From the NCBI GenBank assembly GCA_028223895.1, contig JAOIVE010000001.1:1-64000 (forward strand): a stretch of 64,000 nucleotides of DNA, in the 5' to 3' direction. Positions 25,026 through 34,666 of this stretch are shown in pieces. Made by a program: the position numbers and the translations under genes. The notes under the pieces are model-generated. The model had not been told where the DNA came from and made no database searches. It was given only the letters and a program-made list of their open reading frames with translations. Position 1 is the stretch's first letter; each line of letters starts with the position of its first letter. This DNA comes from Rickettsiales bacterium (GTDB lineage: Bacteria > Pseudomonadota > Alphaproteobacteria > Rickettsiales > UBA6187).

Positions 25026-25472
25026 TTATATGTATGATTTATAACGCACTGTTTCCGCTTCCCTACGTTTTTTTAATCCCTTCAGCTTCTTGCCACCAGC
25101 CCAGACCCATTTCATAAATTCGGCTAGTGCAGCTTCATGCTCTTCACGGTTTACTTTCCACCGGAGGGTGGAGCGTTGGAGTGCGCCGCTGCCTAAGTTG
25201 AATGTGAATGATACTAACGCATCAAATTGACCATCAGTAAGCGGCACTTTTATTAACCTGCATACGGCTCTTTCTGCCAGCAGCACATCCTTAATCAGCA
25301 GTGCCCCACCAGCAGCTTCGCTAATTCCATTTTTAAACATTTCAGCTTCGCCTGGTAGCAACAGGTGACCATAGCCGATTGTTGGAAGGCCAGCTGCATC
25401 CAGATAGATTTCCGGCTCGAATCCTTCGAAGCGTTTGATAAGATTCAATCCTTTTTGTGTGATATGTCTCAT
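25026..25472 (-). CDS. Phage endolysin, GH24 muramidase
   Basis: 148 residues, T4-lysozyme-like. The catalytic Glu16 is in KRFEGFEP, with Asp25 and Thr31 (TIGYGH) making the usual E-8-D-5-T triad. Later ALVSFTFNLGSGALQRSTL is the family core. It cuts the peptidoglycan glycan chain at the end of the phage cycle. No signal peptide, so export depends on the holin at 27413. Last gene of the late operon, but separated from it by the opposite-strand gene 25553-26965. Confidence 0.88.
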   Translation of the reverse strand: MRHITQKGLNLIKRFEGFEPEIYLDAAGLPTIGYGHLLLPGEAEMFKNGISEAAGGALLIKDVLLAERAVCRLIKVPLTDGQFDALVSFTFNLGSGALQRSTLRWKVNREEHEAALAEFMKWVWAGGKKLKGLKKRREAETVRYKSYI

Positions 25473-25552
25473 GAAAATACTCGTTTTAGTTGTTATTGAA
25501 GAATAAATTGCTATGTTTTATGCACAGCCGTAAAAAATTATGAGAATTAGCC

Positions 25553-26965
25553 ATGTCATTATTTCAGACCCAAAGACCTGATTTTTTAATATCAGGAGAA
25601 CGTGCCAGACTTATTCCTGTCATCGCAGACACCAGCAAAGAAGGGCGCATCACAAGTTGTACTCTTGCAGCGTTTATGTCCGTAAATGAGTTTGCAAAAG
25701 GGCTTCTGGATTCAATTGGTATAAGGCTTGGAAAAACTTCAAAAGTTGAATGCTTCACTGAAATCGTATTTCAGAACAAAGACAAAACGGCTTCTAAAAT
25801 CCGTCCGGACGGGCTCATTGTTGTGACCACCGGTAAGAAGCAATGGACTGCACTTGTCGAAGCAAAAATCGGAAAAGCGGAGCTGACCGCTGAACAGGTT
25901 GAGTCTTATTTGGATTTAGCAAAAGAGCACAAAATTGATGCGGTTATTACATTGTCGAATCAATTCTCCGCCACTCCAACCCACCATCCAATTACTGTAA
26001 GCAAAAACAAGCTACGTAGTGTCGGCCTTTACCATTGGTCATGGACTTTTCTTATTACAGAAGCTGTAATGTGGGTAAAATACCACGGAGTAACCGACCC
26101 CGATCAGGCATACATATTAGAAGAACTGGTGCGCTACTTGCAGCATGATGGCTCTGGGGTTTTATCTTTTGATAGCATGAACGGCACATGGAAGGATGTT
26201 TGTGCCGCAGTACAGAATCGTATAAGCCTCAAGAAAACATCCCCTGAAGTTTTAGATAGCGTAGCAAGCTGGCATCAGCTCAGCAGAAATCTTTCCCTTC
26301 ACTTAGGGCTGGCTGTAGGTGCAAATGTTGGTATTTTTCTAAAAAAGGCGCACAAAGATGATTCCAAAAAACGTCTTGATGACGACGCAGCTTTATTAGT
26401 TTCAGAGCAACTTCTGATAACAGAATTTGATGTACCTGCCGCTGCAGGAAGAATAAAGTTTGCAGCGGATGTTGAGAAACGTTGTGTTGTTGTCTCAATG
26501 CGCCTTAGAGCTCCAGAGGAAAGAGCTACTACTAAAGGCAGGATAAACTGGCTCACCAGCCAGCTTAAGAAAGCTACTAACCCTGATTTATCTGTACGTG
26601 CTATATGGCCAAGCCGAGCAGCGGATACAATGGCTTTACTCTCCGAGATTAATGAAAAAGGCGCAGATGCCTTACTTTGTGAGAACAACTCACTTAAACC
26701 GGTATCGTTCGAAGTTGTTCTAACGCGTGACATTGGTGCAAAATTTAAAGGCTCCAGAACATTTATTCAGGAATCAGGTCCATTGCTTATGGAGTTTTAT
26801 GAGCAGGCAGGGCAACATTTAAAAGAATGGGTTGCTTCAGCTCCAAAAATAAAAACAAAAAAAATAGATAATACACTTGAAGATGAAATTGATGAAACTA
26901 TAGAGAAGGAAACAGTAATTCCTTCGGTTAAGGCTGAGAAAACCAATATCAATTCAGCTGCATAA
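25553..26965 (+). CDS. PD-(D/E)XK-nuclease-like protein, possible defence cargo
   Basis: 470 residues. Residues 84-115 fit a PD-(D/E)XK core: RPDGLIVV (Asp86), LVEAKIG (Glu103, Lys105) and a helix with Gln115. The remaining 350 residues include DUF4268-like or unknown domain material (LQHDGSGVLSFDSMN, INWLTSQLKKA) and an acidic tail. It is the only rightward gene in the late region between lysozyme and holin genes, with its own hairpin after the stop, as for a prophage moron. A role in phage exclusion is inference. Confidence 0.55.
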   Translation: MSLFQTQRPDFLISGERARLIPVIADTSKEGRITSCTLAAFMSVNEFAKGLLDSIGIRLGKTSKVECFTEIVFQNKDKTASKIRPDGLIVVTTGKKQWTALVEAKIGKAELTAEQVESYLDLAKEHKIDAVITLSNQFSATPTHHPITVSKNKLRSVGLYHWSWTFLITEAVMWVKYHGVTDPDQAYILEELVRYLQHDGSGVLSFDSMNGTWKDVCAAVQNRISLKKTSPEVLDSVASWHQLSRNLSLHLGLAVGANVGIFLKKAHKDDSKKRLDDDAALLVSEQLLITEFDVPAAAGRIKFAADVEKRCVVVSMRLRAPEERATTKGRINWLTSQLKKATNPDLSVRAIWPSRAADTMALLSEINEKGADALLCENNSLKPVSFEVVLTRDIGAKFKGSRTFIQESGPLLMEFYEQAGQHLKEWVASAPKIKTKKIDNTLEDEIDETIEKETVIPSVKAEKTNINSAA

Positions 26966-26976
26966 AGCCAAATAAT

Positions 26977-27009
26977 ATCGGGTGTCTCGTTTTTGTCGAG
27001 ACACCCGAT
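26977..27009 (+). terminator. Strong hairpin after the PD-(D/E)XK-like gene
   Basis: A perfect 13-bp stem (26977-26989 with 26997-27009) and a 7-nt T-rich loop. There is no T tract on the plus strand, so it may be a weak or bidirectional terminator, separating the cargo gene from the late operon. Confidence 0.55.
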
Positions 27010-27026
27010 TGGGATGTTGAAGCCGC

Positions 27027-27323
27027 CTAATTCTTCTCCAGCGTAGCAATCACATTCAGTTTCTTGCTGCCATATTCAAATGTTCCCCACCATTGCTCTT
27101 GCCCTGAAATTTTGCGGCGTTCAATCATTAGTGTGAAGCGGTTCACACCGACTATCTTTGCCGAGGCAAAATCTTCTAATTCAAACCATGATTTGCGTGC
27201 AGGTGTGGTTGCCATCTTCTTGACTGTGTTGGCATAAATATCCAGCAGATTTTCGATTTCATTATCGGTGCATCTGTCGTTCTGGATGTCTTCAATCATG
27301 GCTTTATAAAATAATTTGCTCAT
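27027..27323 (-). CDS. Hypothetical phage protein
   Basis: 98 residues from ATG 27323 with GGGGGAAA upstream; the longer frame has no ribosome site. Contains SWFELEDFASAKIVGVNRFTL, cut at the strand end, and an IERRKISGQEQWWG segment; small alpha/beta protein, not recognised. Lies downstream of the holin gene in the lysis region. Confidence 0.45.
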   Translation of the reverse strand: MSKLFYKAMIEDIQNDRCTDNEIENLLDIYANTVKKMATTPARKSWFELEDFASAKIVGVNRFTLMIERRKISGQEQWWGTFEYGSKKLNVIATLEKN

Positions 27324-27412
27324 TGTTTCCCCCTTTGTTTTGGTTGGTTTTGGTGTGTACAGTAACGCTTCTTCTGCGAAGGTAATCAACTGAATAAGAA
27401 GAGAAAATCGAA

Positions 27413-27838
27413 CTATTTCCCCTGTCGTAACTTACTCATAGCCCGCTGCCCGAAATAGAAGCTGATAATGCCTGCAAAGATGGCTTGATCTTCAGGTGTC
27501 CATAGCATCCATGGCAATCCGGAGAAAAACTGCATTAGCTTCACCAACGCATATAAAACAAAAAAGCTATATGCGATGACGGGGCGCACGGTGCCATTTA
27601 ACGTATCTACCCAGCGAATACCTGTGTTGTAGGTTTTGTAGAGCGCACGGGATTCCGCAATATCTGCCTCGACATGGATTTCTTCCAGCCGATTGCTATG
27701 CCCCTGCGCTTGCTGCTGCATCTGCAATTGCAAAATGGTGAGTTCGTGTTTTCTATCCTGATGATCTCTGATTAGTTTTAGAAAATCAGGAAATGCCGCG
27801 CTGATAAACCCCAGCAGTGATCCAAGTAATGTAACCAT
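27413..27838 (-). CDS. Holin, 3-TM type
   Basis: 141 residues. One hydrophobic N-terminal segment, an amphipathic helix with heptad pattern (QLQMQQQAQGHSNRLEEIHV), then two membrane spans (about 85-105 and 117-130). The motif WVDTLNGTVRPVIAYSF is typical of Holin_3TM proteins in GTA-like phages. It makes membrane holes that release the lysozyme. Confidence 0.8.
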   Translation of the reverse strand: MVTLLGSLLGFISAAFPDFLKLIRDHQDRKHELTILQLQMQQQAQGHSNRLEEIHVEADIAESRALYKTYNTGIRWVDTLNGTVRPVIAYSFFVLYALVKLMQFFSGLPWMLWTPEDQAIFAGIISFYFGQRAMSKLRQGK

Positions 27839-27839
27839 T

Positions 27840-28088
27840 TTAACCTCCGTTTATGATTGATTTTACGCCCTGCCATAATGCCACCAGCACACCAGTTGCG
27901 GCGGCGGTAACGCATGAGCGTTTTGTCCATTTGAGAATTTCATCTGAGCCGGTTCGGGATTTTCGCAAATACACCATGTCGGCCTGCATGGCGGTTGGAT
28001 CAGTGGTATCCACGCCATATTTAGTCAAAGCATCCTCGATGCCATCGCGCACAGCGCAGCGGATGGCTTTTTTTAGTTCTTCGTCCAT
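27840..28088 (-). CDS. Small phage membrane protein
   Basis: 82 residues from ATG 28088 (GGAGG upstream). An amphipathic helix (KKAIRCAVRDGIEDAL) and one C-terminal membrane span (AAATGVLVALWQG). Ends 2 bp before the holin gene, so probably part of the lysis cassette; perhaps an antiholin or spanin-like helper, which is inference. Confidence 0.5.
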   Translation of the reverse strand: MDEELKKAIRCAVRDGIEDALTKYGVDTTDPTAMQADMVYLRKSRTGSDEILKWTKRSCVTAAATGVLVALWQGVKSIINGG

Positions 28089-28090
28089 GA

Positions 28091-28837
28091 TTAAAGCCTC
28101 CATTTTGCAAACAAATATGACCAAATCTTTATAATTTCAGACTCAGGAAGGATGGTTTGGTAAATAAGCAATTCACCCCATGTGGCAAAGCCTCCACCTG
28201 CACCAATTCTGCCGCCGTTTGAAGTGGCGGAAATTTTTGTAGAGCCAATGTTGCTGCTATAATTGGTACTGTTTACGGTAGTTAGAAACTTCTCGTTATC
28301 TGTTGATAATTTTAGAATATTAGGGGCGTTATCTAAAATAGGTTTGCTTTGACTATAATATCCAAATTGCAATGCTATATCGTTCGGGTTTGGCTTTACA
28401 CCATGCACCATTGGTTTTCGCCCAGTGGGGTTAAATTGGCTTCCATCTATGTATAAATATTCAGGGTAATATCCAATAGTGGCGGCATTATTAGGATGGA
28501 AAACGATAAAGGCTGTAATTGGCGGAGCGATGCCAAGATTAGGTAGGTTTAATGATGCCGTTTCAAAGCTTAGAGATTTTACACCATTTATTGACCCGAG
28601 ATTAACACTACCAACACTTGCATCAGCACGAATGGCATTTCGCTGCTTACCACTTTTATCCTTCCAAGTCGTAAGCTGTCCTTCGCTATTAAAAACATGA
28701 GTTTTTGTGTCATGAGCATCCAGCCAAAGTTCTACCTTATGTGCAAATGGTGGTACAAAATCAGTAGATAGTATATTGCGAAAACAATTCGCCATAGGGT
28801 CAGCGAAGGTATTCTGATAATGAAAAGCATTGGGCAT
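28091..28837 (-). CDS. LamG/lectin-like phage surface protein
   Basis: 248 residues from ATG 28837. The opening KVELWLDAHDTKT, then LTTWKDKSGKQRNA, is typical of concanavalin-like jelly-roll proteins in phage and bacterial surfaces. It ends GGFATWGELLIYQT and SYLFAKW, again usual for that family. Located after the DUF2793 gene at the far end of the tail operon, so probably a receptor-binding or adhesion protein. Confidence 0.6.
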   Translation of the reverse strand: MPNAFHYQNTFADPMANCFRNILSTDFVPPFAHKVELWLDAHDTKTHVFNSEGQLTTWKDKSGKQRNAIRADASVGSVNLGSINGVKSLSFETASLNLPNLGIAPPITAFIVFHPNNAATIGYYPEYLYIDGSQFNPTGRKPMVHGVKPNPNDIALQFGYYSQSKPILDNAPNILKLSTDNEKFLTTVNSTNYSSNIGSTKISATSNGGRIGAGGGFATWGELLIYQTILPESEIIKIWSYLFAKWRL

Positions 28838-28842
28838 AACAA

Positions 28843-29547
28843 TTACCAATTCCAAGGGCCACGGGGTTGTAAATATTGCATGGTTGCGCGGATCACGCCG
28901 CCGGTGAAATCACTACCGTTTGCGGTCAGGCGAACAGCAGTATCTGAATAAAAAGCGGTAGGGCCGATAATGCCGATATTGGTGGAGTCTTGCCCTACAC
29001 CAATTGACCCACCGAATTTGCTGGTTTCTCCACTGATTCCGACATCGAAGGACGATGCACCAGTCACGGCTGTTAGCACACGCACATTCACCGTCAGCAA
29101 AATCGAGCGATTTGGTATGGTGATGGTGGTATCTTTGGATGCACCAGAATCCACTGTCACATCTTCCTGCTGGTGACCAACACGCAGATATTCACCCGTG
29201 TCTTTCATAATCAGGCCGAATGGCACCCAAGTAGTACCGTCATAAGTTACGCGGGTATCTAAACTTTCGACTACCGCATCCATCCATTTAAATGGCGTGT
29301 AAAAAATCCAGCCACCTGTGAGATACTGCGCTATTTTATTTTCCTGTCCGGTAAAGTCGTCAGTTCCGCCAGCTCCGACTATATACAAGTCACCTTCTGT
29401 CGGGCTGCCAGGTGGAGCGGTAATGATATCAATTATGATTGGTGTAACGAACGCATCGAGGCGGTTTAGCCCCTCATTATGCGTTACTTCTTTTTGGGCT
29501 TGAGACGTAATAATATACGGCAAGCCCAACCTTCCGGTCTGGGACAT
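28843..29547 (-). CDS. DUF2793 phage tail protein
   Basis: 234 residues from ATG 29547 (GGAGA upstream). LPYIITSQAQKEVTHNEGLN and RLDAFVTPIIID are the DUF2793 hallmark; PTEGDLYIVGAGGTDDF and WIFYTPFKW follow. A beta-rich C-terminal half (130-234) may bind a receptor. The family is seen after the tip protein in GTA-like tails. Confidence 0.8.
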   Translation of the reverse strand: MSQTGRLGLPYIITSQAQKEVTHNEGLNRLDAFVTPIIIDIITAPPGSPTEGDLYIVGAGGTDDFTGQENKIAQYLTGGWIFYTPFKWMDAVVESLDTRVTYDGTTWVPFGLIMKDTGEYLRVGHQQEDVTVDSGASKDTTITIPNRSILLTVNVRVLTAVTGASSFDVGISGETSKFGGSIGVGQDSTNIGIIGPTAFYSDTAVRLTANGSDFTGGVIRATMQYLQPRGPWNW

Positions 29548-29569
29548 GATTTTCTCCAATTAGGTTTGA

Positions 29570-32500
29570 TTAAAATGTAGCTGCCGTCGCGTATCCACGC
29601 CCCACCACAGCCGAAAGCTGGTAGATTTTTACATCCACGCTGCTTTGTACTGATCCAAAATCAGTGGTTTGATCGGCGGCAGAATAGCTGGCAGTTGCGC
29701 TAGTTACTTCAATGGTTCGCACTACGGTGCTGCCATCGAAAATATCCACCTCATAGCTTTCCGATTCCTCGCCCAGCGGAATACCCACACCATCGCGCCA
29801 TTCACCATCAACACGGCTGCGACGTATCCAGCTAATAGTTAGGTTGCCGGAACCATCACGCACACCTTTCACATGTACGGGGGCGAAGGGTTTTAAGTTC
29901 CGCCCTGTGTAGGTGAAAGCTGCTTCATCGGTATTACCGAGTGAATTACCAACGCTCACTGCCTTGTAGAATAGCTCGCGCCCGATCAGGTTATTGGCAA
30001 TGGCTGTGGTGTAAAGCGCAGGAGTGATCAGCACGAAGCGGTCACCCGCCGCGTGGCTACCAATTGCCCATTCCGTTCCCTGACGACCGCGTAGAAACTG
30101 TGTGAGTTTATACGTGCTTTCACCAATCAGCTCAGCATTTTGGAACTGTACCAACTCATCGCCGATAAGCGCGGCATTTGCACCATTGAACACCGCTAAT
30201 TCATTCACCGAAGCCAGCGAGCCGGAGGTTAGAATTACTTCCACCTCGTTCACCGTATCCCATGTTTCAAATGGGCCAGCAGGCAGGTTGGTAATAATGC
30301 TTCCAAATGTTGCCGCACCATCCATGCCAGCTAAAACAGAGAAGCTATTGCCACCGGATTCGCCACCATCATCAGAGCGGTAAATTGCCGCGCCATTCCA
30401 GTTTGCGCCATCTGCTGCCACACCAATCCTAAGAAAACACTGATTTGAGCTTGTATCGGTCGGTAGTGGCGGAGCGTCCACAAACTGCACAAGCGTATCC
30501 GGTACCAGCACTGGCGGTGTCAGCTTCTTTTGCGTTTCACCAGGCGGGGTGTAAAAGTCGTAAGAGCTGATATCCTCGGCTGCTGCGCTAATTTTCATCA
30601 GCCCGTTAGCTTCCATATCGGTTTTTACCACCCGCATTTCATGGGCTACGCCGTAAACAGTCACGGTGATAACGTCGGTCGGTTCAATCCGCACATATTT
30701 CGGCGGTAGCGTTAGCTGAAAGCTATTGCGCTCCTTCCATGCGCTATACAGCGTGATATCGGCGATCTGCTTGGCCTGCGTTGCACCCATCACAATGGGC
30801 AGATTCATGGTGACCTGTTCCACCGCTCGCACCACCTGCCGCTGCGAGGTTTGCGTGACCGGATCATAGTTAAACGGACGATCGATATAGGTCACATTCA
30901 CCCGTTGCGGCAACTCCATCTCCTGAGCGCGGACGATTTCCAAAACGTCCTGTACATCCTTTTTCCTGGACGGAATCAGGTCATCTTCCGGCACGGCTTT
31001 GACAGATTCATTGCCACGCGGTACGCATTTTAAGATGCCGTCGCTTTCCACAATATCGAAGAAAAACGATGTGGTGAGAAACTCCAGCGCATTCCGCACT
31101 GTGATGGGAGCATCGAGAATAAACCCTTCCACCGTATCGGTCAGACGCGACACATCGTAATCACTGGCCGAAAGACCAGCCGCTTGCAATAACTCCGCCA
31201 CAATCGCGCCAAGCGTGGAATTGCCCAGCTTGCCTTGCACCCAATGACCGGTCGCCCACAGGATAGAATCCTGCCATACACCTTCTAAATCAGGCCAGAA
31301 AGAAAATGGTCGTGCATCCCATGTCCAGATGAAACGGCGTGCAACAAGACCGCTATTGCCAGCTTCCTGCTCACGCGATTCCAAATAATCCAGTGTAGCA
31401 TTAAGTGCCTCGCGCTGTGCCTGAAAATCAATTCGCCCCTTTGACCCACGCGGAAAGAAGCTCTCCGAGCTGGTCGGATCATAAAACACATTGGGTTGGT
31501 TGGTGCAGCCATCCACGCTTGGAAAACCAAATTCGGTAAACCAGACAGGCTTCATTTTAGCCGTCCATGCAGTGGTGTTTGTATCTGGATTAGTATGCGT
31601 GTTTTTCCACCAATATTCCAGATTCTTCCATGCATAGGTTGGGTCACCGCCATAGCTGGTTTGCCCTGTACGTGCGACTGAATCGGCGAAGTAATAATCC
31701 CAGCCTTCGCCTTTTTCCCAATATTCAGCAATCAACTCTTCGGTAATCTGAATCTGCGGTAGATCCGGCGTTAGCGGGAAATAGCTATCAATCCCCACAA
31801 AGTCGATATTGCTGGAAGCCCAGAGCGGATCAAGATTAAACCAGCCTCCCACGCTGTGATATTCGCTCCAGTCCGCCGCATAGGTAATCTGCGTGCTACC
31901 GCCCATAATGCCTTTAACGGTTGCTGCTAGACTTACCAGTTCATTCACCGCCGGATAGCTACCAGACGTATCGGTAAAGCCGGTCATACCAATCAACTCA
32001 GAACCGATAACAAAAGCATCCGCTTTGTTCTTCACCAGATTGGCATAATGGGTGATGAACGCATTATAGCCGTTGGTTTTAGTGAACCAGCTTGCAGCAT
32101 CAGTCGCATTGGCAGGTTCAATCCGTCCGCGCCATGGCTTTGGTATGGGCGTGATGGTATCGACAAACACCATTGGATAGAGCATTACATTTAAGCCTCG
32201 GCTTTTTAGCTCATCGACGATCTGCACCACCGTATGATCGGAAGGCGTGCCGCCATAAGTTGGTGTTTCAGGGTCAAATTTCAGCACCACTTCGGCAGAG
32301 GCGCGGTTAATGCCAGCCACATTCCAATCAGCAGGCAACACCTGCGTTGTGCCTTGAAATTCCACTTTCGGGATAATTTCGCATGCACCGGCATCAAGGC
32401 TGGTGGCAAACCACGTTACCACTACCGCCACCCATTCCAGATTTGGCAGGGTTTTTTGCATCTGATCAATGGCAACCAGCACATCGGCTTCGCCTTCGTA

Positions 32501-33319
32501 ATTATGCATGTTGATATAAGATTTATCGGCTGAAGGAGTAAATCCACCACCGATAAATGAGCCGTCTTGCTTGGTTTGTATGTCTGTGCCATAGACCATT
32601 TCGCCTGCACCTGGAATCATGATCATATCGGTGATTTTGTCTTCTACGCTTGGGGTAAACTTTACCGAACGCCTTACCTCAAAGGTAAAATTGGGAATAC
32701 GATTGCCATATTCAGCCAGCGGGAAATCCTCAATCACCACATAAGCCATGCCGCGATAAGCTGGAATCGTGCCAGCCGCCAGATATTTTGCCATGATGTC
32801 GTCCACCATCTGGTCTTCTGAACCAAGATGGACATTATATTTACCCTGCGCGCTCGACAGCACATCTTCGGTCAGCACTTTGCTATCCGCCCATACACGG
32901 ATCACTTCATCAATTGCTCCTTCACAAATGGCAATTGCCAGCGTCACGAAATATTCGTAGGTCACGGTTGTCTGGCTGGTCGTGGTTTTGCCACCACCAC
33001 CGCCTTTACCGCCACCTGATGATGTTTGTGTGCTGGTTTTCTCGGTTTTTACCTCCTTGATATCGGTTGACCAGATGACGTTTCCGGCAATACGCATGGT
33101 ACCGAATATGCGTGGCACTACATTGCCGTAAGTCGAAGTCTGCGCCCGAAGGTCGGCTAGCCGTGGGCCTTCCTGAGTTGGTAGTTGCACTCGGTGATTT
33201 TTCGGAAAGAACGCACCGGCTGCCATACCACCAAGGTTTGCTCCAAGAATCGCACCGCTAGGACCGCCCAGCACAAAGCCCACCGCGCCTCCGACTACGG
33301 GTAAAACAATATCAGCCAT
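29570..33319 (-). CDS. GTA-like tail tip protein with TIM-barrel domain
   Basis: 1249 residues. The N-terminus is glycine-rich and hydrophobic (1-35), then a tail baseplate hub domain. A glycoside-hydrolase-like TIM barrel lies at about 330-660 (FVGIDSYFPLTPDLPQ, PVWFTEFGFPSVDG). The C-terminal 550 residues hold phage-tail_3-like and Ig-like modules (YYTGRNLKPFAPVHVKGV region). This is the host-specificity or central fibre protein, as RcGTA gp15. A stretch of 'SSGGGKGGGGGKTTTS' near residue 100 is a flexible linker. Confidence 0.88.
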   Translation of the reverse strand: MADIVLPVVGGAVGFVLGGPSGAILGANLGGMAAGAFFPKNHRVQLPTQEGPRLADLRAQTSTYGNVVPRIFGTMRIAGNVIWSTDIKEVKTEKTSTQTSSGGGKGGGGGKTTTSQTTVTYEYFVTLAIAICEGAIDEVIRVWADSKVLTEDVLSSAQGKYNVHLGSEDQMVDDIMAKYLAAGTIPAYRGMAYVVIEDFPLAEYGNRIPNFTFEVRRSVKFTPSVEDKITDMIMIPGAGEMVYGTDIQTKQDGSFIGGGFTPSADKSYINMHNYEGEADVLVAIDQMQKTLPNLEWVAVVVTWFATSLDAGACEIIPKVEFQGTTQVLPADWNVAGINRASAEVVLKFDPETPTYGGTPSDHTVVQIVDELKSRGLNVMLYPMVFVDTITPIPKPWRGRIEPANATDAASWFTKTNGYNAFITHYANLVKNKADAFVIGSELIGMTGFTDTSGSYPAVNELVSLAATVKGIMGGSTQITYAADWSEYHSVGGWFNLDPLWASSNIDFVGIDSYFPLTPDLPQIQITEELIAEYWEKGEGWDYYFADSVARTGQTSYGGDPTYAWKNLEYWWKNTHTNPDTNTTAWTAKMKPVWFTEFGFPSVDGCTNQPNVFYDPTSSESFFPRGSKGRIDFQAQREALNATLDYLESREQEAGNSGLVARRFIWTWDARPFSFWPDLEGVWQDSILWATGHWVQGKLGNSTLGAIVAELLQAAGLSASDYDVSRLTDTVEGFILDAPITVRNALEFLTTSFFFDIVESDGILKCVPRGNESVKAVPEDDLIPSRKKDVQDVLEIVRAQEMELPQRVNVTYIDRPFNYDPVTQTSQRQVVRAVEQVTMNLPIVMGATQAKQIADITLYSAWKERNSFQLTLPPKYVRIEPTDVITVTVYGVAHEMRVVKTDMEANGLMKISAAAEDISSYDFYTPPGETQKKLTPPVLVPDTLVQFVDAPPLPTDTSSNQCFLRIGVAADGANWNGAAIYRSDDGGESGGNSFSVLAGMDGAATFGSIITNLPAGPFETWDTVNEVEVILTSGSLASVNELAVFNGANAALIGDELVQFQNAELIGESTYKLTQFLRGRQGTEWAIGSHAAGDRFVLITPALYTTAIANNLIGRELFYKAVSVGNSLGNTDEAAFTYTGRNLKPFAPVHVKGVRDGSGNLTISWIRRSRVDGEWRDGVGIPLGEESESYEVDIFDGSTVVRTIEVTSATASYSAADQTTDFGSVQSSVDVKIYQLSAVVGRGYATAATF

Positions 33320-33324
33320 AATTG

Positions 33325-33810
33325 TTACTTAATTGATTTGAGTTGTTTCTTTTTAAAGCGGTAAGCATGGGTCAGCATTTTCACCCATGCCATGGAAAAT
33401 GGCTGCTCGACCACCATGCCTGCGCTTGAATTACAGTGAATCAGTCCTGGACCACCACCCGGATACTGCGTGAGCAAGCCAACATGCTGCGGGTCTTTGA
33501 AGGTTTTAAATAGCAGGATATCGCCCACCGCCATTTTCTCTATCGGCACTTCGCGCAAATGCTGTTGGATGGATTTCACCAGCCGCCCTTGCTCAGGATA
33601 CATGGAATAATTGGTTTCATCCGCCGCAACGAGCGAATTGCCTTCACCGTCCTGAATACCCAGCTCATCAATGAGGCCCATAATAAGACCAATGCAATCC
33701 ACACCACCTGGACCGCGAGTTGATTTTTTTAATCTACCCTGATGGTGATAATGAGTGCCAAGCCACGTTCTCGCCTGCGCTACAATCTGTTCTGATGTGA
33801 TATTAGCCAT
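33325..33810 (-). CDS. NlpC/P60 cysteine peptidase, tail-associated
   Basis: 161 residues. Catalytic Cys39 in GGVDCIGLI, His109 in DPQHVGLL. Matches GTA gp14-type peptidases that cut cell-wall peptides during DNA entry. It overlaps the DUF2163 gene by 8 bp and stands 5 bp before the tip protein gene. Confidence 0.88.
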   Translation of the reverse strand: MANITSEQIVAQARTWLGTHYHHQGRLKKSTRGPGGVDCIGLIMGLIDELGIQDGEGNSLVAADETNYSMYPEQGRLVKSIQQHLREVPIEKMAVGDILLFKTFKDPQHVGLLTQYPGGGPGLIHCNSSAGMVVEQPFSMAWVKMLTHAYRFKKKQLKSIK

Positions 33811-34666
33811 TTCTACCTGTCTTATTTAAGGTTCCTGCGGTGGTTAGAAGTTTATCGACACCAGGAACATCCGGTTCACCGCGAAAATTAATGATGTTAC
33901 TGAATTTGCTCTGGCAGGGTTCGCGGGTTTTATCGCAGCCTGCTATGATATCGAACGTGTCACCCACCTGAATTGATTTACCCATGGGCAGTGCCAGCAC
34001 TACTTGCGTGGATGCAAATTCCTTCACTTCCATGCGCCGACCATCGTTATTGCCCGATGACCACTGAACCTCACCACCTGTGAACCAGCCAGCCGCCTGA
34101 GAAAGCGTGCTTGCCTTGAAGGTCTGGTTGTTGATGACTTCTGTGACCGTGGTAGCAACCGTAAAACCAGCCAACGCCACTTTGCATTTGCTATCGCCTA
34201 ATATGGCACGGCAGGATGGGGAGAAAACCTGACCGATTGTTTGCGACAGATGCTGCGTCAGCCCACGCACCTCCGCCTGAAACATTTGCTGGTTAATGGT
34301 GACCTCGCCAAGGCTACCTCGCTTGACCACCATTTTGCCCTGAGTCAGGTCTTCATAATTAACGATGAAGATCTCAATCTCGGCAAAATCATATAACCCA
34401 GCCAGCAATTCTTCCTCGGTAATCTTTGATGGGAAGGTCTGCCCTTCCACATCGAGATTATCCACGCTCATATTGGATTTGCTCTCCACCGTGGTGGGCG
34501 TGAATCCTGCAATGGAATCATAATCCAGACTATCAAAGGTGATCGGCTCGTCATGGTCGGTAAAACCAAGCTCCATGCCATCGGTACGGATGATTTTCCA
34601 GCAGGTGGCAAGAGTGGTTAACCCACTGGCAAAGTGCGCTTCTAATTGTGGGGATATAACCTTCAT
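33803..34666 (-). CDS. DUF2163 phage tail protein
   Basis: 287 residues. LATCWKIIRTDGMELGFTDHD is the usual opening of DUF2163 with a LFKSNMSVDNLDVEG-like middle and a Cys-bearing C-terminal CDKTREPCQSKFSN, as in GTA gp13. It forms part of the tail baseplate hub (T4 gp44-like). Overlaps the gene on each side. Confidence 0.88.
   Translation of the reverse strand: MKVISPQLEAHFASGLTTLATCWKIIRTDGMELGFTDHDEPITFDSLDYDSIAGFTPTTVESKSNMSVDNLDVEGQTFPSKITEEELLAGLYDFAEIEIFIVNYEDLTQGKMVVKRGSLGEVTINQQMFQAEVRGLTQHLSQTIGQVFSPSCRAILGDSKCKVALAGFTVATTVTEVINNQTFKASTLSQAAGWFTGGEVQWSSGNNDGRRMEVKEFASTQVVLALPMGKSIQVGDTFDIIAGCDKTREPCQSKFSNIINFRGEPDVPGVDKLLTTAGTLNKTGRNG

Noticed and set aside
3301-25040. Shared TTTATATGTAT at 3302 and 25027 as prophage attachment sites
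   Set aside because: The same AT-rich string also occurs near 21826 and 62175, where it is part of promoter-like sequence, and no integrase is near.
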